DNA of 64,000 nt from Phycicoccus avicenniae_A (GTDB lineage: Bacteria > Actinomycetota > Actinomycetes > Actinomycetales > Dermatophilaceae), in contig NZ_JBNVZV010000013.1 of the NCBI RefSeq assembly GCF_050496545.1, forward strand, positions 50,749 through 114,748, read 5' to 3'. Positions 33,059 through 41,351 of this stretch are shown piece after piece. Positions within the stretch are counted from its first letter, which is position 1, and every line of letters begins with the position of its first letter. The notes under the pieces are model-generated. The model searched no databases and was not told the origin of the DNA. It was given only the letters and a program-made list of their open reading frames with translations. A program made the position numbers and the translations under genes.

Positions 33059-33819
33059 GCGCCACCGCGCCGGCCCGGTTCGACGACCTGCCGGCCATCG
33101 CGCTCGACGAGCTCGTCGCGACGAGCGACCTGCTGACCCGGGTCGACCGCAAGTACGTGCTCACGGCGACCGAGGCGACGATGCTCACCGACCTCGCCCC
33201 GGCCGGGACCCGCGTCCTGGAGATCGACGGGTACCGCACCCTCGGCTACACGACCCGGTACCTCGACACCGGCGACCTGCTCACCCAGCGGCTCGCCGCG
33301 CACAATCGTCGCCGCCGCTTCAAGGTGCGCTCACGGCGCTACGAGCTGACCGGCGCGTCGTACCTCGAGGTGAAGACCCGGGCCGGCGAGCACACGGTCA
33401 AGACCCGCCTCGCGGGGGACCACATCCGTGAGCGCCGGATCGACTGCGCCGGAGCCCGGTTCGTCACCGAGTCGCTGGCGGCATCGGGCATCGACCCGGC
33501 CGTCGTCCCCGACCTCGCGCCGGCCCTGGACATCCGCTACGACCGCACGACGCTGCACCTCGCCGACGACGGGACCCGGGTCACCGTCGACCGCGCCCTC
33601 GGCTGGGAGCGCCCCGACGGGCTGCGGCTCGAGCGGCCCGACCTCGTCGTCGTCGAGACGAAGAGCCCCGGACGGCCCTCGTCCCTGGACCGGGCTCTCT
33701 GGTCGCTCGGCCACCGCCCCCGGCGGATGAGCAAGTACGCCACCGGCCTCGCCGCGCTCGACCCCGCCCTTCCCGCCAACCGCTGGGCGCGCACCCTGCG
33801 CGACCACGTCCGTCCCTGA
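33055..33819 (+). CDS. VTC-domain polyphosphate polymerase
   Basis: 254 residues, VTC tunnel fold of the CYTH/TTM superfamily. Tunnel motifs in order: TRVDRKYVLT, TTRYLDTGDL, RRRRFKVRSRRYEL, SYLEVKTRAGEHTVKTR, ALDIRYDRTTLHL, RVTVDRAL, DLVVVETKS and RMSKYATGL, so the basic and acidic residues needed for nucleotide and chain binding look intact. Eukaryotic VTC4 makes polyphosphate from ATP; bacterial homologues next to DUF4956 and CotH-like or surface proteins are not well characterised. Confidence 0.92.
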   Translation: MSATAPARFDDLPAIALDELVATSDLLTRVDRKYVLTATEATMLTDLAPAGTRVLEIDGYRTLGYTTRYLDTGDLLTQRLAAHNRRRRFKVRSRRYELTGASYLEVKTRAGEHTVKTRLAGDHIRERRIDCAGARFVTESLAASGIDPAVVPDLAPALDIRYDRTTLHLADDGTRVTVDRALGWERPDGLRLERPDLVVVETKSPGRPSSLDRALWSLGHRPRRMSKYATGLAALDPALPANRWARTLRDHVRP

Positions 33820-33829
33820 GGAGACCACG

Positions 33830-35446
33830 ATGAAGCTCACCAAGGCCCGGGCCGCCGTCACGGCCGCCCTGCTCGCCGCCACCCTCGCCGGCTGCGGCGT
33901 CGCCGGAGCCGTCACCGGCGCCTCCGTCGACGACAGCAGCACGACGACCAACGCCACCGCGACCCCCGGCGCCACGGTCGAGGCCGTGCTCGCCGCGAAC
34001 CAGGAGTCGCACGCCGACACCGACGACGGCAGCTACGACGCCTCGGGCGCCGTCACCGTCACCCTGTCGGGGTCCACGGCCACCGCCTCGGGCGACGGGG
34101 TCACGGTCGAGGACTCCACGGTGACGATCAGCGCCCCCGGCACCTACGTGCTCACCGGCACGCTCGCCGGGCAGGTCGTCGTCGACTCCTCCGTCGAGGG
34201 CACGGTCCAGCTCGTCCTCGACGACGCGCACATCACCTCCTCGACCGGCCCGGCCGTCTCGGTCACCGCCGCCGACGAGGTCGTCGTCGTGCTGGCCGAC
34301 GGCTCGACCAACACCCTCGAGGACGGCTCCGGCTACGGGGACGGCGAGGGCGAGCCCAACGCGGCCCTCTACTCCGCGGCCGACCTGACCATCGCCGGCA
34401 CCGGGTCGCTGACCGTCACCGGCAACAGCAACGACGGCATCGGGTCACAGGACGGGCTGGTCATCCTCTCCGGCACCGTCACGGTCACCGCCGTCGACGA
34501 CGCCGTGCGCGGCAAGGACTACGTGCGCGTCGAGGGCGGCACGCTCACCGCGAAGGCCGGTGGCGACGCCCTGACGTCCGACAACGCCGAGGAGGGCGAC
34601 CGGGGCTACGTCGCGGTGCTCGGCGGGACGGTGGAGCTGACCGCCGGCGACGACGGCATCCAGGCCGCCACCGACGCCGTGATCGGCGGGGGCACCACGA
34701 CGATCTCGGCCACCGGTGACGGCATCCACGGCGACGTCAGCGCCACCGTCGGCGGCGGAACGACGACGGTGAGGAAGTCCGCCGAGGGCCTCGAGGGCAA
34801 GGTCGTCACCGTCTCCGGTGGCACCCTCGACATCACGAGCTCGGACGACGCCGTCAACGCCACCGACGGCTCGAGCTCCGGTGGCGGAGGCGGCGGCGGG
34901 GGTGGCGGGATGTCGGCCCAGGACGGCGTGTCCGTGACGATCAGCGGCGGCACGGTCATCGTCGACGCCGAGGGCGACGGCCTGGACTCCAACGGCTCGA
35001 TGTCGATCACCGGCGGAACCGTCGTCGTCAGCGGCCCGACCGGCAACGGCAACGGCGCGCTCGACACCAACGGCGGCCTGACCGTCTCCGGCGGCACGGT
35101 GCTGGCGGCCGGGTCCTCCGGGATGGCCGAGGCGCCGTCCACCGACTCCGAGCAGGGCTGGCTGTCGGCGACCTTCGACTCCGGGTACGCCGAGGGCACC
35201 GTCGTCCAGGTGGTGAACGACGGGGAGGTCATCGCCTCGTTCACGGCGAGCAAGACCTTCTCGTCGGTCGTCTTCTCGTCGTCGGCGATCACCTCGGGCG
35301 AGTCCTACGAGATCTGGGTCGACGGCACGCCGTCCGGGACCGCGGTCGGTGGGCTGGCCCTCGGCGGCTCGACCGACGGCGGCACGAAGCTCGGCACGGT
35401 GACGGCCGACGTGTCCTCCGGCGGCCAGGGCGGCGGCCGCCCCTGA
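33830..35446 (+). CDS. Cthe_2159-like beta-helix surface lipoprotein
   Basis: 538 residues. Lipoprotein signal KLTKARAAVTAALLAATLAG with lipobox cysteine near residue 22, then a disordered Thr-rich stretch and a repetitive parallel beta-helix made of GGT-V-x-V/I-T/S turns (LSGTVTVTAVDDAV, LGGTVELTAGDDGI, VSGGTLDITSSDDAV, ITGGTVVVSGPTG). Acidic DD pairs recur at helix turns and probably bind Ca2+. A poly-Gly run near residue 350 interrupts it. Cthe_2159 binds acidic and cellulosic polysaccharide. Ten bases after the VTC gene with GAGGAG as ribosome site: one operon. Confidence 0.87.
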   Translation: MKLTKARAAVTAALLAATLAGCGVAGAVTGASVDDSSTTTNATATPGATVEAVLAANQESHADTDDGSYDASGAVTVTLSGSTATASGDGVTVEDSTVTISAPGTYVLTGTLAGQVVVDSSVEGTVQLVLDDAHITSSTGPAVSVTAADEVVVVLADGSTNTLEDGSGYGDGEGEPNAALYSAADLTIAGTGSLTVTGNSNDGIGSQDGLVILSGTVTVTAVDDAVRGKDYVRVEGGTLTAKAGGDALTSDNAEEGDRGYVAVLGGTVELTAGDDGIQAATDAVIGGGTTTISATGDGIHGDVSATVGGGTTTVRKSAEGLEGKVVTVSGGTLDITSSDDAVNATDGSSSGGGGGGGGGGMSAQDGVSVTISGGTVIVDAEGDGLDSNGSMSITGGTVVVSGPTGNGNGALDTNGGLTVSGGTVLAAGSSGMAEAPSTDSEQGWLSATFDSGYAEGTVVQVVNDGEVIASFTASKTFSSVVFSSSAITSGESYEIWVDGTPSGTAVGGLALGGSTDGGTKLGTVTADVSSGGQGGGRP

Positions 35447-35450
35447 CCCA

Positions 35451-35518
35451 CCCGTCGAACGACGAGAACATGCCGTGCGGTCCGGGGTTCGCACGGCATG
35501 TTCTCGTCTCTCGACCGG
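35451..35518. terminator. Long bidirectional hairpin after the surface lipoprotein gene
   Basis: Perfect 19-bp core stem, GACGAGAACATGCCGTGCG (35461-35479) with complement at 35490-35508, 10-nt loop, plus partly paired outer CCCGTCGAA/TCTCGACCGG. Shares its outer part and the AGAACAyGCCG core with the hairpin at 21391-21457. Confidence 0.85.
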
Positions 35519-35529
35519 CGTGGCCGGGG

Positions 35530-37557
35530 TCAGAGGGCGGCGGCGACCTCGGTGCCCTGGCGGATGGCGCGCTTGGCGTCGAGCTCGGCGGCGACGTCGG
35601 CACCACCCACGACGTGCACCCGGATGCCGTGGGCCTCCAGCGGCTCGGCGAGCCCCCGCACCGACTCCTGCCCGGCGCAGACGACGACGGTGTCGCAGGC
35701 GACGACCCGCCGCTCGGCACCGTCCTCGCCGAGGGCCACGTGCAGCCCGTCGTCGTCGATGCGCTCGTAGGCGTGCACCCCGGTGACCTGCTCGACGCCC
35801 TTGGCGCGCAACGACGCCCGATGCACCCAGCCGGTCGTCTTGCCGAGCCCCTTGCCGATGGAGGTGGTCTTGCGCTGGAGCAGCACGACCTCGCGCGGGC
35901 TGGCCCCGGGCTCGGCGACGGCGACGCCGCCACGGGTCTCGGCGGGGTCACCGACCCCCCACTCGCGCCGCCACGCGGGGGCATCGAGGGTCGGGGAGGC
36001 ATCGCTGGTGAGGAACTCGCAGACGTCGACCCCGACGCCGCCGGCCCCGATGACGGCCACCCGGCGCCCGGCCGTCCGCTCGCCGCGGACCAGCTGGTCG
36101 TAGGTCATGACCATCGGGTGGTCGACACCCGGGATGTCCGGCAGGCGCGGCGCGACGCCGGTCGCGACGACGACCTCGTCGACGCCGGCGGCCACGAGCG
36201 AGTCGACGTCGGCCCGCTCGCCGAGCCGCACCCGCACCCCGAGCACCTCGAGGCGCCGCGTGAAGTAGCGGATGGTCTCGGAGAACTCCTCCTTGCCGGG
36301 GATGCGCATCGCGATGTCGAACTGCCCGCCGAGGTGGTCACGCGCCTCGACCAGCTCGACCTCGTGCCCTCGCTCAGCCGCGGTGACCGCGGCGGCCATC
36401 CCGGCCGGTCCCCCACCGACGACGACCACCTTGCGCCGCACCGGAGCCCGTCCGATGACGAGCTCGGTCTCGTGGCCGGCGCGCGGGTTGACCATGCAGG
36501 TCGCCCGCTTCTTGACGAAGGTGTGGTCGAGGCAGGCCTGGTTGCACGCGATGCAGGTGTTGATCTCGTCCGAGCGCCCCTCGGCGGCCTTGCGGACGAA
36601 CTCGGGGTCGGCGAGGAAGGGCCGGGCGAGGGAGACGAGGTCGGCCCCGCCGGCGAGCACCGACTCGGCGACGTCGGGGGTGTTGATGCGGTTGGTCGCG
36701 ACGACCGGGAGCGACGTGTGCTCCTTGAGCCGGGCCGCGTACCCCGTGAACGCCGCGCGCGGCACCGACGTGACGATGGTCGGCACCCGCGCCTCGTGCC
36801 ACCCGATGCCGAGGTTGAGGATGCTCGCCCCGGCCGCCTCGACCTCGCGCGCGAGCGCGGTCACCTCGTCCCAGGTCTGCCCGTCCTCGACGAGGTCGAG
36901 CACCGAGATCCGGTACACCAGCAGGAAGTCCGGGCCGGTGGCCTCCCGCACGGCGCGGACGACCTCGACCGCGAGGCGCCGGCGGTTCTCCGGCGAGCCA
37001 CCCCAGCGGTCGGTGCGTCGGTTCGTGCGGGGGGCGAGGAACTGGTTGATCAGGTAGCCCTCGGACCCCATCACCTCGACGCCGTCGTAGCCCGCCTGTT
37101 GCGCGAGCCGCGCGGCCCGCGCGAACGCTCGCACCTGACGACGAACACCCCTGTCCGACAACGCTCTCGGGCGGAACTTGCTGATGGGGCTCTTGACCGC
37201 GGACGGCGCGACGCACCACGGCGTGTACGCGTACCGCCCGGCGTGCAGCAGCTGGAGCGCGATCCGGCCGCCCTCGGCGTGCACCGCGTCGGTGACGAGG
37301 CGGTGGCGGGCCAGCTCGCGGCGCGAGGTCAGCTTCGAGGCCCCCGGGTACAGCGTGCCCTCGAGGTTCGGGGCGAACCCGCCGGTGACGATGAGCGATG
37401 CTCCGCCCCGGGCGCGCTCGGCGAGGTAGGCGGCGAGCTTCGGGAAGTCCTTCGCCCGGTCCTCGAGCCCGGTGTGCATCGACCCCATGACGACCCGGTT
37501 GGGCAACGTCACGTGGCCGAGGTCGAGCGGGGCGAGCAGGTGGGGGTGGTCGCTCAT
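35530..37557 (-). CDS. fadH: NADH:flavin oxidoreductase, 2,4-dienoyl-CoA reductase type
   Basis: 675 residues. An OYE-like FMN barrel (PNRVVMGSMHTGLEDRAKD, LQLLHAGRYAY, GYLINQFLAPRTNRRTDRWGG-like active region around residue 175), a 4Fe-4S cluster site (CIACNQACLD ... ATCMVNP, near residue 340), then an FAD/NADP domain with VVVVGGGPAGMAAA and VAVIGAGGVGVDVCEF. This three-cofactor layout is that of FadH, which reduces 2,4-dienoyl-CoA in unsaturated fatty-acid oxidation; the thiolase at 43023 fits that pathway. GAGGAAGG precedes the ATG at 37557. Confidence 0.92.
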   Translation of the reverse strand: MSDHPHLLAPLDLGHVTLPNRVVMGSMHTGLEDRAKDFPKLAAYLAERARGGASLIVTGGFAPNLEGTLYPGASKLTSRRELARHRLVTDAVHAEGGRIALQLLHAGRYAYTPWCVAPSAVKSPISKFRPRALSDRGVRRQVRAFARAARLAQQAGYDGVEVMGSEGYLINQFLAPRTNRRTDRWGGSPENRRRLAVEVVRAVREATGPDFLLVYRISVLDLVEDGQTWDEVTALAREVEAAGASILNLGIGWHEARVPTIVTSVPRAAFTGYAARLKEHTSLPVVATNRINTPDVAESVLAGGADLVSLARPFLADPEFVRKAAEGRSDEINTCIACNQACLDHTFVKKRATCMVNPRAGHETELVIGRAPVRRKVVVVGGGPAGMAAAVTAAERGHEVELVEARDHLGGQFDIAMRIPGKEEFSETIRYFTRRLEVLGVRVRLGERADVDSLVAAGVDEVVVATGVAPRLPDIPGVDHPMVMTYDQLVRGERTAGRRVAVIGAGGVGVDVCEFLTSDASPTLDAPAWRREWGVGDPAETRGGVAVAEPGASPREVVLLQRKTTSIGKGLGKTTGWVHRASLRAKGVEQVTGVHAYERIDDDGLHVALGEDGAERRVVACDTVVVCAGQESVRGLAEPLEAHGIRVHVVGGADVAAELDAKRAIRQGTEVAAAL

Positions 37558-37615
37558 CGGGCCTTCCTCGTCGGGCACCGGCGCGCGGCGCGGTCCCGGC
37601 GGGCGGGTCGCGGCC

Positions 37616-38095
37616 TCAGCGGCGGCGGCGCCACCAGCGGCGCCTCGGGCGAGCCTCTCCCGTTGTTACCGGCGGGTCAACCTCGAGGGGCTGTGAGGAT
37701 GCTCGCAGCTCCCGCCAGCGCCCGACCATCTCCTCGACGTCGACGGTCGGGGCGAGCAGCGGTGGCATCCGGCCCTCCGGCGGGCGCAGCCGGTCGCGGC
37801 GCACGCGGTGGTTGAAGTCCTCGAGCACGCGGCGCACCGACTCCTCGGTGCGCAGCTCGAGCAGGCTCTCCGGGAACGTCGCGGCCTCCTTGCGGAGGGC
37901 GACGGCCGGCGGGAGGGCCCCGGTGAAGTCGATCTGCTCGCGCTCGGCCAGCTGGCGCACCCACCACAGCGGGTCGTCGGTGCCCTCGATGCGCAGCGGC
38001 TTCCCGGCGCCGGGCAGGTCGTCGAACTCGCCCCGCTCCTGCGCCTCGCGGATGGCGCGCTCGACCGGCGACTCGTAGCGGGGCCGCTCCACCAT
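37616..38095 (-). CDS. DUF1992 (DnaJ-homologue subfamily C28-like) protein
   Basis: 159 residues. The family core is ESPVERAIREAQERGEFDDL (residues 8-27) followed by PGAGKPL, then helical segments to residue ~115. The C-terminus is very basic (PRRRWWRRRR), which could contact membrane or nucleic acid. Despite the name there is no J-domain. Function unknown. ATG at 38095 preferred over one five codons upstream because a GAGACT -10-like box sits seven bases before it. Confidence 0.9.
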   Translation of the reverse strand: MVERPRYESPVERAIREAQERGEFDDLPGAGKPLRIEGTDDPLWWVRQLAEREQIDFTGALPPAVALRKEAATFPESLLELRTEESVRRVLEDFNHRVRRDRLRPPEGRMPPLLAPTVDVEEMVGRWRELRASSQPLEVDPPVTTGEARPRRRWWRRRR

Positions 38096-38140
38096 GCCCC
38101 CCAGTCTCACCCGGGAGCGCCCCTCGACGGGGCCCGCGGG

Positions 38141-39526
38141 TCAGTCGGCGAGGAAGGAGAGCAGGTCGGCGCGGGTGAGCACCCCGACCGGCTTGCCGTC
38201 CTCGACGACGAGCACGGCGTCCGAGCCCTCGAGCTCGTGGCGCGCCGTGGAGACCGGCTCGCCGGCGCCGACGAGCGGCAGGCCCGGGCCCATGTGCTTC
38301 TCGACGGGGTCGGCGAGGTGCGCCGACCCGGTGAACAGCGCCTCGAGCAGCGCCCGCTCCGAGACCGCGCCCGCGACCTCGCCGGAGACGACCGGCGGCT
38401 CGGCCTTGACGACCGGCATCTGCGAGACGCCGTACTCGCGCAGGATCTCGATGGCGTCGCGCAGCGTCTCGTTCGGGTGCGTGTGCACGAGGGCGGGGAG
38501 GTCGCCCGCCTTGGCGTGCAGCACGTCGCCGACGGTGCGCTCGCCCTCGGCCTTCATGAAGCCGTACGAGGCCATCCAGTCGTCGTTGAAGATCTTCGAC
38601 AGGTAGCCGCGGCCGGAGTCCGGGAGCAGGACGACGACCACCGCGTCGTCCGGCAGCTCGCGGGCCACCCGCAGCGCGGCGACGACGGCCATCCCGCAGG
38701 AACCGCCGACGAGCAGGCCCTCCTCGCGGGCGAGGCGGCGGGTCATCTCGAAGGAGTCGGCGTCGGAGACGGCCTCCACGCGGTCGACCTGGTCGGGGTC
38801 GTAGGCGCTGGGCCAGAAGTCCTCGCCGACGCCCTCGACGAGGTACGGCCGGCCCGTGCCGCCGCTGTAGACCGAGCCCTCGGGGTCGGCGGCGACGACC
38901 TGGACGCGCCCGCCGTCGCGCTCGGCCGAGACCTCGCGCAGGTAGCGGCCCGCACCGCTGATGGTGCCGCCGGTGCCGGCGCCGGTGACGAAGTGCGTGA
39001 TGCGGCCGTCGGTGTCGCGCCAGATCTCCGGACCGGTCGACTCGTAGTGCGAGAGAGGGCCGTTGGGGTTGGAGTACTGGTCCGGCTTCCAGGCCTTCGG
39101 CGTCTCGCGGACGAGCCGGTCCGAGGTGGAGTAGTAGGAGTCCGGGTGGTCCGGGGCGACGGCGGTCGGGCAGACGACGACCTCGGCGCCGTACGCGCGC
39201 AGCACGTTGCGCTTGTCCTCGGAGACCTTGTCCGGGCAGACGAAGATGCAGGTGTAGCCCTTGCGCTGGGCCACCAGCGCGAGACCGACGCCCGTGTTGC
39301 CCGAGGTCGGCTCGACGATGACGCCGCCCGGCTGCAGCTCGCCGGACTCCTCGGCCGCCTCGACCATCTTCAGCGCGATGCGGTCCTTCACCGACCCGCC
39401 GGGGTTGAGGTACTCCACCTTGGCCAGGACCGTGGCCCCGATGCCGTCGGTGACGGAGTTGAGCTTGACGAGCGGGGTGTTCCCGACGAGGTCTGCGATG
39501 TGCTCGGCGTACTTCACGCCGGCCAT
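38141..39526 (-). CDS. cbs: Cystathionine beta-synthase
   Basis: 461 residues. PLP fold-type II domain: VGNTPLVKLNSV, LNPGGSVKDRIALKMV with the PLP lysine, EPTSGNTGVGLALVA, GAGTGGTISGAGRYLREV, and GGSCGMAVVAAL; the C-terminal ~120 residues hold a CBS-domain pair (NETLRDAIEILREYGVSQMP, GVLTRADLLSFL). The length and CBS pair distinguish it from CysK. It condenses serine and homocysteine; with metB/lyase at 21481 it gives reverse transsulfuration. Four bases after the Clp_N gene, so in that operon. Confidence 0.94.
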   Translation of the reverse strand: MAGVKYAEHIADLVGNTPLVKLNSVTDGIGATVLAKVEYLNPGGSVKDRIALKMVEAAEESGELQPGGVIVEPTSGNTGVGLALVAQRKGYTCIFVCPDKVSEDKRNVLRAYGAEVVVCPTAVAPDHPDSYYSTSDRLVRETPKAWKPDQYSNPNGPLSHYESTGPEIWRDTDGRITHFVTGAGTGGTISGAGRYLREVSAERDGGRVQVVAADPEGSVYSGGTGRPYLVEGVGEDFWPSAYDPDQVDRVEAVSDADSFEMTRRLAREEGLLVGGSCGMAVVAALRVARELPDDAVVVVLLPDSGRGYLSKIFNDDWMASYGFMKAEGERTVGDVLHAKAGDLPALVHTHPNETLRDAIEILREYGVSQMPVVKAEPPVVSGEVAGAVSERALLEALFTGSAHLADPVEKHMGPGLPLVGAGEPVSTARHELEGSDAVLVVEDGKPVGVLTRADLLSFLAD

Positions 39527-39530
39527 CCTG

Positions 39531-40544
39531 TCACGGCCGCAGGGGCTCCTCGTCCTCGCCCGCGAGCACCGTCAGCGCGTCGGTGGACGCGCGGGCGCCC
39601 ACCCGCAGCAGGCCGAGGACCAGCCGCCGGGCCGGCCGACCGGTCCGGCGCGCGAGCAGGCCGCCGCGCACGAGCTCCACCCGTGTCGCGCCGTCCGCCT
39701 CGGCCCCGATGCTCACGTGCGACCACTGCGTGAGCCCCGTGCGCCCCCACCGGGCCTGCTCCCGGGAGACCGACCACACCACGAGGCCCGGCTCATCGCC
39801 CTGCGGGGGCCGGGCCAGGACGAGGCGACGCACGAGCGTCGCTTCCCGCCACGGGAGGCGGCGCCGGCCGGGGTCCGGCACCGTGCGCGCCTCGACCTCG
39901 GACACCACCCGCTCGCCGGCCACGCCGAGCCATCCGGTGGAGCCGGCGGCGGTCGAGCAGCGGCGCCACACCGCTTCCACCGGGCTCTCGAGCACCACGA
40001 CGCGGCGCACCGCCTGCCCCGGCGACCCGACGAGCAGCTCGACCCCCGGCAGGGTCGAGGGGTCGACCTCGTCGGTGCCGCGGGCCACCGGGACGTCGAG
40101 CGTCACGACGGCCTCGCGCACGGCATCGGGATCCGCACCCTGGTGGGTGATGAGGGCGCGGACGGTGCCGCCGGGCTCGTCGACCAGCCGCAGGAGGACC
40201 GCCGGCAGCGCATCGCCCGGGACGAGGGCCTCCATCGCCCGCTGGGCGAAGGTCAGGTCGCCGACCGCGCCGTGGTGGAGGTCCGCGAGGGGAGGTCGCG
40301 GCTGACTCGGCGCGACCGGGACGCTGATACCGAGCCGCTCCACCTCGGCCCGGACGACGGCGTCGACGGCGCCGCGCGTGCCCTCGAGGGTGACACCCCG
40401 CTCGCGCAGCGCCCGTCCGACCACCGGGTCGTGCAACGTCGCGAGGAAGACGTGCTCGACGTCGACCTCCCGGTGCCCGAGGAGGGCACACTCGCGCCAC
40501 GCCGTCTGGCTGAGTCCGATGCTCGCGCCCCACCGACCGTTCAC
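39531..40544 (-). CDS. Double Clp_N domain protein with C-terminal SRPBCC-like domain
   Basis: 337 residues. Residues ~8-70 are a Clp N-terminal repeat (TAWRECALLGHREVDVEHVFLA, core ALLGHREVDVEHVFLATL); residues ~85-150 a second, weaker one (LTFAQRAMEALVPG). There is no AAA+ ATPase motif. The C-terminal ~165 residues (RRVVVLESPVEAVWRRC ... RVELVRGGLL) look like an SRPBCC ligand-binding fold. GTG overlaps the HTH gene stop (GTGA). Clp_N normally docks adaptors or substrates on ClpA/ClpC, so this could be a free adaptor or decoy sensing a hydrophobic ligand; that is inference. Fold call for the C-terminus is tentative. Confidence 0.8.
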   Translation of the reverse strand: MNGRWGASIGLSQTAWRECALLGHREVDVEHVFLATLHDPVVGRALRERGVTLEGTRGAVDAVVRAEVERLGISVPVAPSQPRPPLADLHHGAVGDLTFAQRAMEALVPGDALPAVLLRLVDEPGGTVRALITHQGADPDAVREAVVTLDVPVARGTDEVDPSTLPGVELLVGSPGQAVRRVVVLESPVEAVWRRCSTAAGSTGWLGVAGERVVSEVEARTVPDPGRRRLPWREATLVRRLVLARPPQGDEPGLVVWSVSREQARWGRTGLTQWSHVSIGAEADGATRVELVRGGLLARRTGRPARRLVLGLLRVGARASTDALTVLAGEDEEPLRP

Positions 40545-40807
40545 GTCCTGCTCCTGCCTCGTCCTGCGTCGGGGCGCACGCGCCCCCGGAACTTCTTGTG
40601 CGCCGCCTGCCGGGACACCCCGAGGCACGCGGCGATGTCGGCCCAGGTCATCCCGGCCTCGAGCGCGGCCTCGACGTGCTGCAGCTCGAGGGCGACGGTC
40701 TGCTGGCGCAGCCGGGCCACGGCACGCAGCCCGGCGGCGGGGTCGAGCACCTCGCCGGTCGGTGCCGGCAGGGCCTCGCCGCCCGCGCCCCGGTCGTCGC
40801 TCGCCAT
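40541..40807 (-). CDS. Small HTH protein paired with the Clp_N gene
   Basis: 88 residues. The N-terminal 25 residues are disordered; residues 35-80 form a helix-turn-helix with TWADIAACLGVSRQAAHKKF, the second helix GVSRQAAHKKF being the recognition helix. Such short HTH proteins commonly precede Clp_N-domain genes in actinobacteria. Two near-identical palindromes cover its promoter, so it very likely autoregulates. Start at 40807: TAGGTT ends six bases upstream, giving a leaderless message. Confidence 0.88.
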   Translation of the reverse strand: MASDDRGAGGEALPAPTGEVLDPAAGLRAVARLRQQTVALELQHVEAALEAGMTWADIAACLGVSRQAAHKKFRGRVRPDAGRGRSRT

Positions 40808-40810
40808 GGC

Positions 40811-40854
40811 GTCAACCTAGGTTGACACCGGTCCGCGTGTCAACCCTGGTTGAC
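40811..40854 (-). promoter_or_regulatory. Twin palindromic operators over the HTH/Clp_N promoter
   Basis: GTCAACCTAGGTTGAC (40811-40826, perfect) and GTCAACCCTGGTTGAC (40839-40854, one central mismatch), centres 28 bp apart. On the minus strand the second supplies TTGACA as -35 and the first supplies TAGGTT as -10, spaced 18 bp. Both promoter boxes are thus inside operators. Confidence 0.88.
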
Positions 40855-40868
40855 GAGCAGCCCCGCGG

Positions 40869-41255
40869 TCAGGGTCGGGCCACCCGGGCCGTGAAGCGCG
40901 CGACGTCGACCACGGCGCGCTCGACCGTGCCGCGCGCCAGCACCGTGCCGTCGGCCCCGGTGGCCACGACCTCCAGCACCACGCTCCGGCCGTCGTCCGA
41001 GAGCATCCGGGCGCCGACCGTGACGACGTCGCCGACCGCGCTGGGGGCGAGGTGGTCGAGGGCGACCGCCGTCCCGACGCTGGTGCTGCCCCCGGGCAGC
41101 GCGCCGTCGAGGGCCGCCACGGTCGCCGCCTCGGCCCAGGCCAGCAGCCTCGGCGTGCCGAGCACCGGCAGGTCACCCGAGCCGAGCGCCGCGGCGGTGT
41201 CCCCGCCCGCCACCGTGCGCACCACCTCGGCCGATCGGCGCGGGTGGGGGTCCAT
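40869..41255 (-). CDS. Hotdog-fold thioesterase (FlK-like)
   Basis: 128 residues. GTPRLLAWAEAATVAALDG, SVGTAVALDHLAPSAVGDVVTV and the beta strands after it match small hotdog thioesterases of the fluoroacetyl-CoA thioesterase type. It probably hydrolyses short acyl-CoA. TACGCT lies six bases before the ATG, another leaderless start. Upstream of the HTH/Clp_N operon on the same strand but separated by the twin operators. Confidence 0.85.
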   Translation of the reverse strand: MDPHPRRSAEVVRTVAGGDTAAALGSGDLPVLGTPRLLAWAEAATVAALDGALPGGSTSVGTAVALDHLAPSAVGDVVTVGARMLSDDGRSVVLEVVATGADGTVLARGTVERAVVDVARFTARVARP

Positions 41256-41351
41256 CCGGTCAGCGTAGGCCGGTGCCGTGCGAATCCGGTCCACGTCCTC
41301 GGCGCCCGGCGTTACCGTGGACGTCCGAACCGAGGAGGAGGACCCACGGGG

